Virus record (IMG/VR): IMGVR_UViG_3300030061_001157
Span: 1-44,427 of that record
Direction: 5' to 3' (one strand)
DNA length: 44,427 nucleotides
From: a virus
Part shown: positions 26,292 to 33,973 of the stretch, in pieces
Position numbering within the stretch: position 1 is the stretch's first letter
How the letters are laid out: every line of letters begins with the position of its first letter
Translations under genes and position numbers: made by a program
The notes under the pieces: generated by a model
What the model was told of the DNA's origin: nothing
Seen by the model: only the letters and a program-made list of their open reading frames with translations
The model's database searches: none

Positions 26292-26585
26292 CTATAGTTT
26301 ACTTATAATGCCAGCCAATTCAGCGTGGCCTTGTTGATTAAGCTTAGAACAAACAGTTGTCCTGTCAGACCTAATAGCTTCCTTCATGTAAAAAACAAAA
26401 AGGTTTTTCACAGTATCTTTAAATGCAAGGGCTTGAGCTTTTATCAAAGGGTCTGCCGTATCACTAACAGCAATAAACCTTTCCATAGCTCTTTCCGCTA
26501 ACTCCTCTGGAGTCCAGCCTCGATGAGAGGTTGTATGAACTTTAAAATTTATTCCTGAGCTTGCCTCGCCTTCTACTCCGCGCAT
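26292..26585 (-). CDS. 97-aa helical protein of the connector region
   Basis: A soluble protein with four likely helices (EELAERAMERFIAVSD; IKAQALAFKDTVKNLFVFYM), and an N-terminal VHTTSHRGWTPEELAERA that I remember from marine phage genomes. The start overlaps the upstream stop (TAATG). It lies directly after the adaptor gene. A structural or assembly role is likely, but nothing in the sequence proves it. Confidence 0.76.
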   Translation of the reverse strand: MRGVEGEASSGINFKVHTTSHRGWTPEELAERAMERFIAVSDTADPLIKAQALAFKDTVKNLFVFYMKEAIRSDRTTVCSKLNQQGHAELAGIISKL

Positions 26586-27226
26586 TAGCCCCTCCTAATA
26601 AAAACAGCACCACTTCTGTAGTTGTCTGTTGTATTGTAACCTTCGCCAAGTATCTTAAGTTGAGCAAGAGACTCATCAAACTTTGATTGATACAAAGACA
26701 TTAAGTCTGGATCGCCCTTAAGATAAGTATATGCTTCTATGAGAGATCCATACAGCAGTGCATTTTCAGCATTTGTTCCAAGCCAACTTGTTCCACTAGG
26801 CTCTACCGATATAGACAAAGGTTTATATAAATAATGAAGCTCAACAAAATAATTTGAATTTGGCGTAGGGCCAAGTATGAAATTAGAATCATCAAATATC
26901 CCATAATATTTAGGAACGCCAGTAACTGTAACGTCTGGAGATACTTCTCTAATAAAGTTAGTATCTTTAAAAAGAAGGTATTCATATCCTGAGTTATCAA
27001 TTGCCATTGAATACTGAGACAAAAAATCAGACGGCATTGCCAGATATTGATCACCGTTACTTACGTTTGCAGTGACGTTCTTCTTAAAATCTGGGAGCTG
27101 AACAGTTCTAAGTATTCTTTCTTCTGCTTGAGTAACAAACGTAGGAAGATTGCTAACAAAGCTTGACTCAGTCGTTTGCAAGTAATCTTGTATAGCTGTT
27201 TTTAATGTCGTATATGTCCAAGCCAT
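26585..27226 (-). CDS. phage adaptor-type head-tail connector protein
   Basis: A 213-residue protein. It opens with a helix (LKTAIQDYLQTTESSFVSNL), then PTFVTQAEERILRTVQLPDF, a beta core with YLAMPSDFLSQYSM, and a helical end (LLYGSLIEAYTYLKGDPDLM). This layout is one I associate with adaptor or head-completion proteins found next to the portal ring in podoviruses. It likely joins portal and tail. Stop and start overlap both neighbours by one base. Confidence 0.78.
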   Translation of the reverse strand: MAWTYTTLKTAIQDYLQTTESSFVSNLPTFVTQAEERILRTVQLPDFKKNVTANVSNGDQYLAMPSDFLSQYSMAIDNSGYEYLLFKDTNFIREVSPDVTVTGVPKYYGIFDDSNFILGPTPNSNYFVELHYLYKPLSISVEPSGTSWLGTNAENALLYGSLIEAYTYLKGDPDLMSLYQSKFDESLAQLKILGEGYNTTDNYRSGAVFIRRG

Positions 27227-27543
27227 CAGCTTATCTCTACCCTAACAGTGCCAACCTGACCGAACATATCTAGCCCGACAAGACCAACAGGGTTCCAAGA
27301 AAATAACCTCCGACTAGCTGCCAAGCCTCTGTCAGGTCTTGGGTTCCTTAAAGCTTGGGGGTCATTCATTCTTATTCTGCCTAACTGTAATTGAGGCTGA
27401 TCTTTGTCAAGAACATCACGACCAACCAACATACCATTAGGTCTACCATCCTCTATCTGAGGAACTAAATCTCTTAAGTTATATCTGAAGCCAGTGCGAT
27501 CACACATCCCAAAAGCTTTTTTCCCATTAGCATAGCCGCTCAT
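27226..27543 (-). CDS. 105-aa structural protein (CDRTGFRY type)
   Basis: A basic 105-residue protein with an N-terminal FGMCDRTGFRYNLRDLVPQI and later GMLVGRDVLDKDQPQL. This pattern is familiar from small head-tail region proteins of marine phages and resembles a degenerate zinc- or metal-binding start. It overlaps the upstream gene by four bases (ATGA) and lies between two connector genes. Likely structural; exact role unknown. Confidence 0.76.
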   Translation of the reverse strand: MSGYANGKKAFGMCDRTGFRYNLRDLVPQIEDGRPNGMLVGRDVLDKDQPQLQLGRIRMNDPQALRNPRPDRGLAASRRLFSWNPVGLVGLDMFGQVGTVRVEIS

Positions 27544-28235
27544 AGGTACTGATAACCTCCCGGCACAACATATAAAGCAGCTTTCTCTCTATCTGCGTCA
27601 GAAGCTAATTCCCATTGCTCATCATAAACTTGTTTTAGCAAGGGCGCTCTTTCAGAAACTTCAGGTTTCTTTACACTGATCTGATATGCCAAACCAGCAA
27701 CAAGGCAGGGCAACCACCTTGAAGGAACATCCATATTGTTAGAAGAGGGCTTGCCAGAATCTTGTACTCTCTCCATATAGTAATAACATAAAGTATATGT
27801 TTCGGCAGTATCTGGAACAGGCCAAAGATTAATTGCTATCTGCGAAGGATCTTTTTCAATCCAATACTGCAAAGGTCTAGCTTCAGTTAACTTGTTTGTT
27901 AGATGAGAATACTGACTTATGGATATTCTCTGCATCATAAGATCAGATTGGCTAGAGGTATTACCAGCATCTGTCCTTATAAACGCCTCAATAATATCTA
28001 ATTCTTTTGAAGGCAATGCATAACGCCCTGTCCCCGGAGTTAGCACAATGCTGCCAGACTGAACTGTCCAAAGGTTTAACCCTCTGTTCTGCCACTCAAG
28101 CATCATAAGATCCAAGCTTCTCCTAGCGGTTCTGTAATCATAGCCGCTTCTAAGCTCTACTCCAGCCCTCTCATAGGACTCTTCTATGATATCGCCTATA
28201 TCTAGATTGAAAGAGTAAGATCCGCTAGTAGCCAT
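27540..28235 (-). CDS. P22 gp4-like head-completion/adaptor protein
   Basis: A 231-residue protein. Its first half is helical (GDIIEESYERAGVELRSGYD; ARRSLDLMMLEWQNRGLNLW), followed by a beta part (SIVLTPGTGRYALPSKELDI) and a long C-terminal helix ending near DADREKAALYVVP. This matches the P22 gp4-type adaptor that docks under the portal dodecamer to start tail assembly. Position after the head genes supports the call. Identification is by overall pattern, without a catalytic motif to anchor it. Confidence 0.8.
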   Translation of the reverse strand: MATSGSYSFNLDIGDIIEESYERAGVELRSGYDYRTARRSLDLMMLEWQNRGLNLWTVQSGSIVLTPGTGRYALPSKELDIIEAFIRTDAGNTSSQSDLMMQRISISQYSHLTNKLTEARPLQYWIEKDPSQIAINLWPVPDTAETYTLCYYYMERVQDSGKPSSNNMDVPSRWLPCLVAGLAYQISVKKPEVSERAPLLKQVYDEQWELASDADREKAALYVVPGGYQYL

Positions 28236-28489
28236 TATCTGATTACGCCTCTGGTTAATCCACGGACAGCTCTGCCGTCACGGTTAATAATCCTACCACC
28301 ATTAAATTTCTTCTCAACAGAATCAGACTCAGACATAGCAATAGCAATAGCCTGATCACGATTGGTTACTTTTTGACCAGAACCACTCTTAAGATCTCCA
28401 GCTTTATACTCGGACATAACTTTCTTAATCTTTCTCTTCTGAGCAGGCGATTCCATAATCTCTTTACCCATCTGTGATCTACTAATCAT
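28235..28489 (-). CDS. 84-aa basic protein (KKVMSEYKAGxLKSGSG type)
   Basis: A Lys/Ser-rich protein with KIKKVMSEYKAGDLKSGSG and TNRDQAIAIAMSES. This motif pair I associate with a small family (DUF6496, from memory) found in phages and bacteria. Its C-terminus is Arg/Gly-rich (RDGRAVRGLTRGVIR). Net positive charge suggests nucleic-acid or capsid contact. It is the last of four consecutive basic genes. Confidence 0.77.
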   Translation of the reverse strand: MISRSQMGKEIMESPAQKRKIKKVMSEYKAGDLKSGSGQKVTNRDQAIAIAMSESDSVEKKFNGGRIINRDGRAVRGLTRGVIR

Positions 28490-28786
28490 TTAACATTTCC
28501 ATCGTTTTCTAGCTTGACGCAGCCTAGAATTAGGGTCTTTAGCTGCTTTTGGAAACTTTTTCATTTGACCTTCAGAACGAGCGCAGAAAGATTTACGCCG
28601 CTTTGCATCTTTACTACCTTTCTTAACCTTGCCCGTTACTGCTGTTTTCAACTTAGATCCGGGGTTGTCCTTACGATATTTAGCCACACCTTTCTTGGTC
28701 ATGCCTGCGCCAGACTTAGTCGGACGCTTATGACCACCTTTTATGGTGTGGCCTTTCATAGTCCCCTTCTTAGAATCTTTAGGCAT
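28490..28786 (-). CDS. 98-aa very basic protein, Cys-ended (DPNSRLRQARKRWKC type)
   Basis: About 30 percent Lys/Arg. It begins with PKDSKKGTMKGHTIKGGHKR and ends with RRKSFCARSEGQMKKF and DPNSRLRQARKRWKC. The last block is very like a short C-terminal family seen in marine phages and large DNA viruses (DUF6321 in my memory). Two Cys could bind metal or crosslink. It probably binds DNA or the capsid lumen. Its TAA is followed at once by the next ATG. Confidence 0.8.
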   Translation of the reverse strand: MPKDSKKGTMKGHTIKGGHKRPTKSGAGMTKKGVAKYRKDNPGSKLKTAVTGKVKKGSKDAKRRKSFCARSEGQMKKFPKAAKDPNSRLRQARKRWKC

Positions 28787-28788
28787 CG

Positions 28789-29082
28789 CTACTTCTTCTT
28801 AGATACTTTCTTTTTTCTTTTAACAGCAGAAACTCGCCTTGGCTTACCAGCAGGCTGACCAAGTCTTTTCTTCTCTGCCACTTTCTTTTTCTTTTCTGCG
28901 GCGCTCATTTCTCCTGATGTCTTAGGAGTCTTACTAGAAACTTTCTTTGTTGGCCTACAATAAGGAGTGCCTCTCTTATCGCCTTTTTTTCTGCCACAAG
29001 CTTTTCCGGTTTTAACGTCTTTCCAATCTTCTTTAAACCAACGCTTTAAGGCTGCGCCTTTTTCCGTTTTACGAACTGCCAC
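28789..29082 (-). CDS. 97-aa Lys/Cys-rich protein (RWFKEDWKDVKTGK type)
   Basis: I place the start at GTG 29082 (MAVRKTEKGAALKRWFKEDW), because the longer frame to 29109 adds an untypical MLLIGVTNP. The core KDVKTGKACGRKKGDKRG, YCRPTKKVSSKTPKTSGE and a Lys-rich tail match a family I know from phycodnaviruses and marine phages (DUF5872-like, from memory). Two conserved Cys and extreme basicity fit a DNA-associated virion protein. Function unproven. Confidence 0.8.
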   Translation of the reverse strand: MAVRKTEKGAALKRWFKEDWKDVKTGKACGRKKGDKRGTPYCRPTKKVSSKTPKTSGEMSAAEKKKKVAEKKRLGQPAGKPRRVSAVKRKKKVSKKK

Positions 29083-29257
29083 TGGATTTGTTACCCCAAT
29101 TAGCAGCACCTACCTTACGGCATTTAGCTATAGCACCAGACGCATAAGCAGAAGGAAACACCTTGTATCTTGCCTTAACCTTTCGGTAGCAAGCATCCTT
29201 AGTGCTTCCGCCATCTTTGAATTTAGCTATTGTTCCACCGCCGTAGTACCTTCTCAT
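29069..29257 (-). CDS. 62-aa basic protein (KCRKVGAANWG type)
   Basis: A short protein with GGSTKDACYRKVKARYKVFP, SAYASGAIAKCRKVGAANWG and a Ser/Gly tail. The SAYASGA-KCRKVGA block is shared with small proteins of marine phages and giant viruses, and often occurs beside the RWFKEDW protein, as it does here. Two Cys are present. It overlaps the next gene by 14 bases when the GTG 29082 start is used. Likely a virion protein binding DNA. Confidence 0.78.
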   Translation of the reverse strand: MRRYYGGGTIAKFKDGGSTKDACYRKVKARYKVFPSAYASGAIAKCRKVGAANWGNKSSGSS

Positions 29258-29258
29258 A

Positions 29259-29666
29259 TTATCCGTAAGTCTTATTTACAGTCATTACTATTGAGTAGGC
29301 ATCACCGGACGCAGCGCCTGTGGTTGTGAATACGATGTCTCCAGTCTTACCCGAACCAGCGTTATTCGGTATCCCGCTAAAATCCCTGTAATCTAAATCG
29401 TCTGAATAGTTTTCAGGAAGATAAGCAATCAAGGTATTTGTTGTTGCATCAAACTCTATCTTTACATCCATCTTGTAAGTAACAAACTGTATTCTAGATA
29501 CAACAACTGCGGTACACGCCTTTCCTGTCAAAGGATCTGAACCAAGAGCTGACACATCAACCTTAACAACAGCAGCTTCACCAGTGCCGTCACTTACATT
29601 TGTAAACTTCAAGATAGCGACTTTAGCCCCATCTTGAATAGTTTGACTGGTAACTAGATCAGCCAT
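29259..29666 (-). CDS. 135-aa beta-rich head/tail structural protein
   Basis: A Thr/Val-rich 135-residue protein that reads as a small beta-sandwich (GAKVAILKFTNVSDGTGEAA; YKMDVKIEFDATTNTLIAYL). The VKIEFD...TLIAYLPENYSDDLDYRDF segment is familiar from marine phage structural clusters, where it follows the capsid gene. No catalytic residues. Probably a head or connector decoration protein. Confidence 0.77.
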   Translation of the reverse strand: MADLVTSQTIQDGAKVAILKFTNVSDGTGEAAVVKVDVSALGSDPLTGKACTAVVVSRIQFVTYKMDVKIEFDATTNTLIAYLPENYSDDLDYRDFSGIPNNAGSGKTGDIVFTTTGAASGDAYSIVMTVNKTYG

Positions 29667-29682
29667 CTGATTTCTCCTAAAT

Positions 29683-29706
29683 AGAGGGCGAGTTATCCCG
29701 CCCTAT
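29683..29706 (-). promoter_or_regulatory. stem-loop before the 29666 gene
   Basis: In the 43-base gap between the 29710-30165 and 29259-29666 genes there is an inverted repeat, AGGGCG / CGCCCT, with an eight-base loop (arms 29685-29690 and 29699-29704). It is followed in the minus direction by AGGAG and the next ATG, with no U-run. It is more likely an mRNA structure or processing site than a terminator. Confidence 0.45.
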
Positions 29707-29709
29707 ATT

Positions 29710-30165
29710 CTACGAAAGGTTATTGTTCTGAATGTACATAACCGTAACTGTTGCAACGCCTGTTGTGCCATCACCATTAGCTCCGGTGAAATCAGCCAAA
29801 ACCTCTAGGTCAGTAGTTCCAACATCAGTGGCCTCTGTATCTAGTGTTCCGTGAGTAGTGGCAAGAGCCTTAGTATTCACAGCATCTAAAAAAGCATTTG
29901 CATCAGAAGCTGTTCCAACTGAAATAGTAGCAGCTCCACCATCATTTCCAACGGTGGTGACGTTTAAAATCACATCAACAATTTGAGAGTTGGCGGGTAC
30001 TATTGCCATTCTCTGATTGAGTTGGCTTGCGCCTGTGATATTTGGTGCAGCGGATTGGGCCATCACAACAAAACCTACATTGGCTACATCAGTGCCAACA
30101 GTTGTTCCGGTGGTATCTCGAATGGTTCCAGCCTTAATCGGGCCGGAAAAAGTGGTAGTAGCCAT
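29710..30165 (-). CDS. 151-aa capsid-associated structural protein
   Basis: A 151-residue beta-rich, Thr/Ala/Gly-rich protein (MATTTFSGPIKAGTIRDTTG) with strands such as NSQIVDVILNVTTVGNDGGA and TTGVATVTVMYIQNN. It is the first gene after the capsid terminator and has no charge-rich or enzymatic region. The N-terminal TFSGPIKAGTIRD is typical of a small protein that follows the capsid gene in marine phages. A capsid decoration or head-fibre role is plausible. Confidence 0.77.
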   Translation of the reverse strand: MATTTFSGPIKAGTIRDTTGTTVGTDVANVGFVVMAQSAAPNITGASQLNQRMAIVPANSQIVDVILNVTTVGNDGGAATISVGTASDANAFLDAVNTKALATTHGTLDTEATDVGTTDLEVLADFTGANGDGTTGVATVTVMYIQNNNLS

Positions 30166-30208
30166 ATGTTACTCCTGTCGGGGCTAGTGTCTGCTTTCAC
30201 AGTCAGGG

Positions 30209-30239
30209 TAAAAACAGAGAGGGGCAAAGCCCCCCTCTG
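30209..30239 (-). terminator. intrinsic terminator after the major capsid gene
   Basis: Read on the minus strand, AGAGG-GGGGC pairs across a short loop (CTTTG) with GCCCCTCT. The arms lie at 30231-30238 and 30218-30225 with one bulged base. The stem is followed by CTG and a run of five T. It lies 16 bases beyond the capsid stop. The strong GC stem plus U-run is a textbook Rho-independent terminator. It would reduce expression of genes after the capsid gene. Confidence 0.82.
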
Positions 30240-30254
30240 GTACATCTGTACTTC

Positions 30255-31193
30255 TTACGAAGTACCGGGGGAACCGTAAATTCCCAGCGGATCAGATACT
30301 CCAAACGAATAACGCTCACGCGCTTTGTAGCGCACGTTACCAGTATCGAAGTCTCCATCCATTGAAGTCTCAAGCGGAGTACGCTCGAAATGCTTCATGC
30401 CGTTCGGAACATCGGTAATCAAGAAGAAAGCATTGCTGTCAGTCAAATAATGATTGACGCTATACCCTTCAGGAATAGAACCGTTGTTACGAAGTGCGTT
30501 GATGTCGTTATCGGCTGTACCGACTCGACCTTCTGTTTCCAGTAGACGAGTAGCAACAAACATCAATGCAGGCGGAACAATCAAACGCCGAGGACGAGCA
30601 GCGATAAGAAGTCCACGCTCATCAGTAAACGCAGCAATATTAATTACAGCGTCTTCCAAAGAGACTTCATTCAAATCAGCAGCAGTTACCGGACGGTTGC
30701 TGTTAGTACCACCATTAACAAGGGGGTGACCATTACCACCAGCAACACCATCGCCAGCAGCAGTGAACAAGTTTACTCCATCGCCGCCTTGGAAGGCATT
30801 GGTGAAACCATTGTTAAGGGGGAAAGCAGATTTAACTTGCTTAGTGTAAGCCATACCTCGCGCCAATGCTTTGGTGTAACGAGCAGACAGAGAGTCATAG
30901 AGGTTATCCTCCATAGCTTCTTCTGTAATGCTGAAACCCATCGCAACGGTCTCGTGGTTATAACGGGCTGTGAAAGATTCTTGAGCGGAATCGTAAGATA
31001 TCGCGCTACCTTCAGCCTTCACAGGAGCCGCGCCAAAACCACTCAGCTTGACTTCCTCTTCAAACGAACGATCAGATGATTCACTTTCGTAGATCATAGT
31101 GTGTTCGTCTTCGTACTTTTCATACTCTAAGCCAAACAGGGCGTTAAGACCCGGAAGTAGCTCTTTGAGCATTTGCGCTCTTGAAATAGCCAT
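30255..31193 (-). CDS. major capsid protein (HK97-fold, Mu gpT-like family)
   Basis: A 312-residue protein with the landmarks of phage capsid proteins. An N-terminal helical arm (MAISRAQMLKELLPGLNALF) is followed by an E-loop-like acidic region (SSDRSFEEEVKLSGFG), the axial and spine helices (EDAVINIAAFTDERGLLIAA; VPPALMFVATRLLETEG), and a typical C-terminal end with KARERYSFGVSDPLGIYGSP. I recall the VSDPLGIYGSPG ending in this family. The strong terminator behind it and the scaffold-like gene before it fit the highest-expressed virion gene. Confidence 0.88.
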   Translation of the reverse strand: MAISRAQMLKELLPGLNALFGLEYEKYEDEHTMIYESESSDRSFEEEVKLSGFGAAPVKAEGSAISYDSAQESFTARYNHETVAMGFSITEEAMEDNLYDSLSARYTKALARGMAYTKQVKSAFPLNNGFTNAFQGGDGVNLFTAAGDGVAGGNGHPLVNGGTNSNRPVTAADLNEVSLEDAVINIAAFTDERGLLIAARPRRLIVPPALMFVATRLLETEGRVGTADNDINALRNNGSIPEGYSVNHYLTDSNAFFLITDVPNGMKHFERTPLETSMDGDFDTGNVRYKARERYSFGVSDPLGIYGSPGTS

Positions 31194-31205
31194 TCGCTAG
31201 TCTCC

Positions 31206-31793
31206 TTATGTGCCTGTGCCAGTAGTTTGACGATACTGATGGTCACCAAAGTTAAAGAACACTAAGGCATCAGTAAACGCATCACCAACTGCACTGTCTG
31301 GGCCATCAACAAATTCCACAATTCGCAAAGGAAGTGTAGCAGTTGTTGCGGCAGTTGAACTATCCAAAGCATTTTTGCTTCGGCCTATATCAGTTGAACC
31401 AGCAGTCTGGACAACCGCGACATTGTTACCAAGATCAGCTTGAACTAAAGCAGCATCGCCCTGCATCTTGAATACAGCATCGGGATCATCAATGACATAA
31501 GCAACAGCATCAGAAGCTACTGTTCCTGTGGGCCAAATCTGAGAGAACGTCATCTGCTTAGTGGTGGGATCTGTAAAAGCACAGCCCATAAACACACCAA
31601 CAGGTGTCAACGTAGTAGTACCAGTGTCTTTTTCAACAACACCAGCAGCTACCATTTTTACAAAATCGCCATAAAAGATGTTAGCAGCATAGCCACTAGC
31701 AATCTTAATATGCCGCATCTTGCCGGAGAAAGAACCACTGGCAGACAAAGTGCCAACTGGTTCCGCTCCCATAGGGGTTGCGGTTGCAGCCAT
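31206..31793 (-). CDS. 195-aa head protein preceding the capsid gene
   Basis: A 195-residue beta-rich protein with a Ser/Gly-rich start, GDFVKMVAAGVVEKDTGTTT, VGVFMGCAFTDPTTKQMTFS, and a conserved-looking VFFNFGDHQYRQTT ending. It sits directly upstream of the major capsid gene, where decoration or head-stabilising proteins are usual. GAGG lies before ATG 31793. No protease or enzyme motif was seen, so a capsid decoration protein is my best guess. Confidence 0.75.
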   Translation of the reverse strand: MAATATPMGAEPVGTLSASGSFSGKMRHIKIASGYAANIFYGDFVKMVAAGVVEKDTGTTTLTPVGVFMGCAFTDPTTKQMTFSQIWPTGTVASDAVAYVIDDPDAVFKMQGDAALVQADLGNNVAVVQTAGSTDIGRSKNALDSSTAATTATLPLRIVEFVDGPDSAVGDAFTDALVFFNFGDHQYRQTTGTGT

Positions 31794-31831
31794 TAGGAAT
31801 TACCTCAATTATAGGCCGAACCTAAACGGTT

Positions 31832-32284
31832 TCAGCCTTTACCAAAAGAAGTCCTCGTAGTCCTATCAGGTTTTAACATAGGCATACGGGGATCGTTTTC
31901 TCTCATGAAACTATTATCCACAGACTCCATCTGTTGAGCAGCCATTTGCTGATAATACTCTTGTCGTTTTTCCATCTCTTCTTGAGGAGCTTTGCAAAGC
32001 AAAAGCCCACCAACTTCGATGTTGCCAACAAACCGCGAGTTTAAATCAGACATGACTTGCATCTCTGGATGATCATCTGCCTTAACAGGAACCCAGCCTT
32101 CTCTCATTTTCTGAGAGACATTAGTGTTATCAGGTTGTCCCAGAACGCTGGTTCTTATCCATCGGAAAGCCCAGCCGTCTTTAGGTGCAGGAACAGGTAA
32201 CACTGATGCCGGAGTCCAGCTATCAGAATTTCTAGTTTCGGTTTCTCTGCTCTCATTAGAGCGTGGTGTGCGCTGATTAGCCAT
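31832..32284 (-). CDS. 150-aa head-region protein
   Basis: A hydrophilic 150-residue protein. The first 30 residues are Arg/Ser/Glu-rich and disordered-looking. A short folded core follows (DGWAFRWIRTSVLGQPDNTN; VSQKMREGWVPVKADDHPEM; VGGLLLCKAPQEEMEKRQEY), then a Met/Gln helix and a disordered tail. The core resembles a small protein found between scaffold and capsid genes in marine phages. Its role is unknown, possibly assembly. Confidence 0.75.
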   Translation of the reverse strand: MANQRTPRSNESRETETRNSDSWTPASVLPVPAPKDGWAFRWIRTSVLGQPDNTNVSQKMREGWVPVKADDHPEMQVMSDLNSRFVGNIEVGGLLLCKAPQEEMEKRQEYYQQMAAQQMESVDNSFMRENDPRMPMLKPDRTTRTSFGKG

Positions 32285-32287
32285 TAA

Positions 32288-33301
32288 TTACCCCTTCATG
32301 AGTTGTCTGGCGTATTGCTCGTTAGTGAGTCCAAGTCGCTTTGCGAGAGAGACTTGGCTGGGAGTAAGTTCTACTGTGCGTGGTTTTGCGCCATTATTTC
32401 TATTGGCTGGGGCAACCACGTTTACCCTACTAGGTGTAGAAGGAACTTCGCTCCCAGAGCTTACATCTCCACCAAAGTATTCAGGAAACTTTTGACGCAT
32501 TGTCGCGTCAATCCTATTGTAGTATTCATCGCTTGACGGGTCTAATCTTTCGTCTTTAATTAATTTCTCATGCATCCCGTAAGCTAAAGCAGTCATGTCC
32601 TTGTAACTAGGATTAAGAAACCAAGGATTGTTTTCCTTCCAGCTTCTCTGCTTTTCAGAAAGGGGCTGAGGCTGCGCCTGTGCTTGTGCCTGCACTTGGT
32701 TAGCTTGTTGAACCTGAGCCTGTCTAGTTTTTTGAGCAAACTGTCTGCCCTGCTCCTTCCTTTCTATCTCTTTTAACTCATATTGAGCAAGATTTAAAGC
32801 TTCTTGAGTAGCAACTATCTGATCAGTGTTGCCCTCTTCATAAGCAGTTTTATAGCTATTCTTGGCATTTTCATAGTCAAGCTTTGCTTTTTGCTTTACA
32901 GAATCAATAAGAGCTGTCTCGCCACGATCTATCACAGACTGATAGTTCTTGTTCTTTTCAACAAGATCTTGAGCTACACGAACAGCTTCATCGCGCATCT
33001 TCTCAGCATCTTCTCTTTTTCTTCTGTCATCATTGTTGATGGCAACAAGCTTGCTTATTCTTTTCTGAGTAGAACCTTTGTAGCCTTTTAGCTCTTCCTC
33101 AGTAATCCCATCATCGGCTGGAGTGTCATCTCCAAACGTGGGTCTATTCTTGTCTTCCGGCGGAGTGTCATCAACAACCTTGACTTCAATATCACTCGCT
33201 GACTCTTTAGGATCTGGTTCTGACTTCTTCCCAATCTGAGTCCTTACGCCAAAAAATTTATCTTCACTGCTGGTTTCTTCTACTTGATCTGTGTCACTCA
33301 T
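32288..33301 (-). CDS. scaffolding-type head assembly protein
   Basis: A 337-residue acidic N-terminal/coiled-coil protein. Residues 1-85 are disordered and Glu/Asp-rich. About 90-215 is a long coiled coil (DRRKREDAEKMRDEAVRVAQ and on), then a Gln-rich hinge (QVQAQAQAQPQPL). The C-terminal helical end reads TPSQVSLAKRLGLTNEQYAR. This domain plan and its position between portal and capsid genes are typical of phage scaffolds. It starts in an ATGA overlap with the GroES-like gene. Confidence 0.8.
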   Translation of the reverse strand: MSDTDQVEETSSEDKFFGVRTQIGKKSEPDPKESASDIEVKVVDDTPPEDKNRPTFGDDTPADDGITEEELKGYKGSTQKRISKLVAINNDDRRKREDAEKMRDEAVRVAQDLVEKNKNYQSVIDRGETALIDSVKQKAKLDYENAKNSYKTAYEEGNTDQIVATQEALNLAQYELKEIERKEQGRQFAQKTRQAQVQQANQVQAQAQAQPQPLSEKQRSWKENNPWFLNPSYKDMTALAYGMHEKLIKDERLDPSSDEYYNRIDATMRQKFPEYFGGDVSSGSEVPSTPSRVNVVAPANRNNGAKPRTVELTPSQVSLAKRLGLTNEQYARQLMKG

Positions 33302-33711
33302 ATTTTTCTAATGCCTCTTGGATCGTCAACAATAGCTTCTACGCTGTCATCATTAATAAGCCTGAACTCTCGGTCATGTATATTGAACCTAGTTCCAGAA
33401 TAAGATCTCATCAGAATAAAATCGCCTTCTTTACAGTAAGGGCCATTGGGGAACTTACTTTTATCCTGATAGGCATCTGGGCCAAGCTTTATAACAAACC
33501 CGACAATAGAACCAACTTCTTCTAACTGTCTCGTTGCTTGTGCTTTAATGATTCCACCATCAGTTTTTTCGTCAACTTCAGGCAACGCTATTAATAGTTT
33601 ATATCCAGAAGGCTCAGGCAACTGGGTAGGCTTTGACTCGACATCTTTCTCGTCATTTGTCTCCACTTCAGTTTTAACTGATCCAACTTCTACAGTAGCA
33701 GCTTCACTCAT
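33298..33711 (-). CDS. GroES (Cpn10)-like co-chaperonin
   Basis: A 137-residue protein with a Cpn10 core at about 34-130. It has GYKLLIALPEVDEKTDGGII, where the Gly-Gly-Ile-Ile mobile-loop motif corresponds to GGIVL of GroES. Then come VGSIVGFVIKLGPDAY, the beta-barrel region YCKEGDFILMRSYSGTRF and the end DDSVEAIV. The first 30 residues are an acidic extension absent from bacterial GroES. No GroEL gene is present, so it would work with host GroEL, in the manner of T4 gp31. Location between the portal and scaffold genes suggests a capsid-folding client. Confidence 0.88.
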   Translation of the reverse strand: MSEAATVEVGSVKTEVETNDEKDVESKPTQLPEPSGYKLLIALPEVDEKTDGGIIKAQATRQLEEVGSIVGFVIKLGPDAYQDKSKFPNGPYCKEGDFILMRSYSGTRFNIHDREFRLINDDSVEAIVDDPRGIRKI

Positions 33712-33772
33712 TTTATTTCCTTAGCACTGGATATTAGTGTCCAGAGTCACTTGCACCGCACGATGCGGAGAA

Positions 33773-33973
33773 TTAAGCGTTTTCAATCCTTTGATTTATA
33801 TCAAGAATTTCTCTCTCAGCCATAGCAAGACCTTCTATAATCCCGCAGCATTTAGAGTATTCATCAAAAGTCTTACAGCTACCCGTGCTGATGTGATCAC
33901 TTACATCGTTCATCATTGTTCGGATATTTTCTCTAAGAACTTGTAAAGCGTTGTTACTAAAAACTTCACTCAC
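33773..33973 (-). CDS. 66-aa helical protein after the portal gene
   Basis: Starts at GTG 33973, eight bases inside the portal stop region, with GGAG eight bases before it. It is a helical, two-Cys protein (KCCGI) with no membrane segment (SNNALQVLRENIRTMMNDVS). Small genes of this type sit just after portals in many phages. Function unknown. Confidence 0.75.
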   Translation of the reverse strand: MSEVFSNNALQVLRENIRTMMNDVSDHISTGSCKTFDEYSKCCGIIEGLAMAEREILDINQRIENA

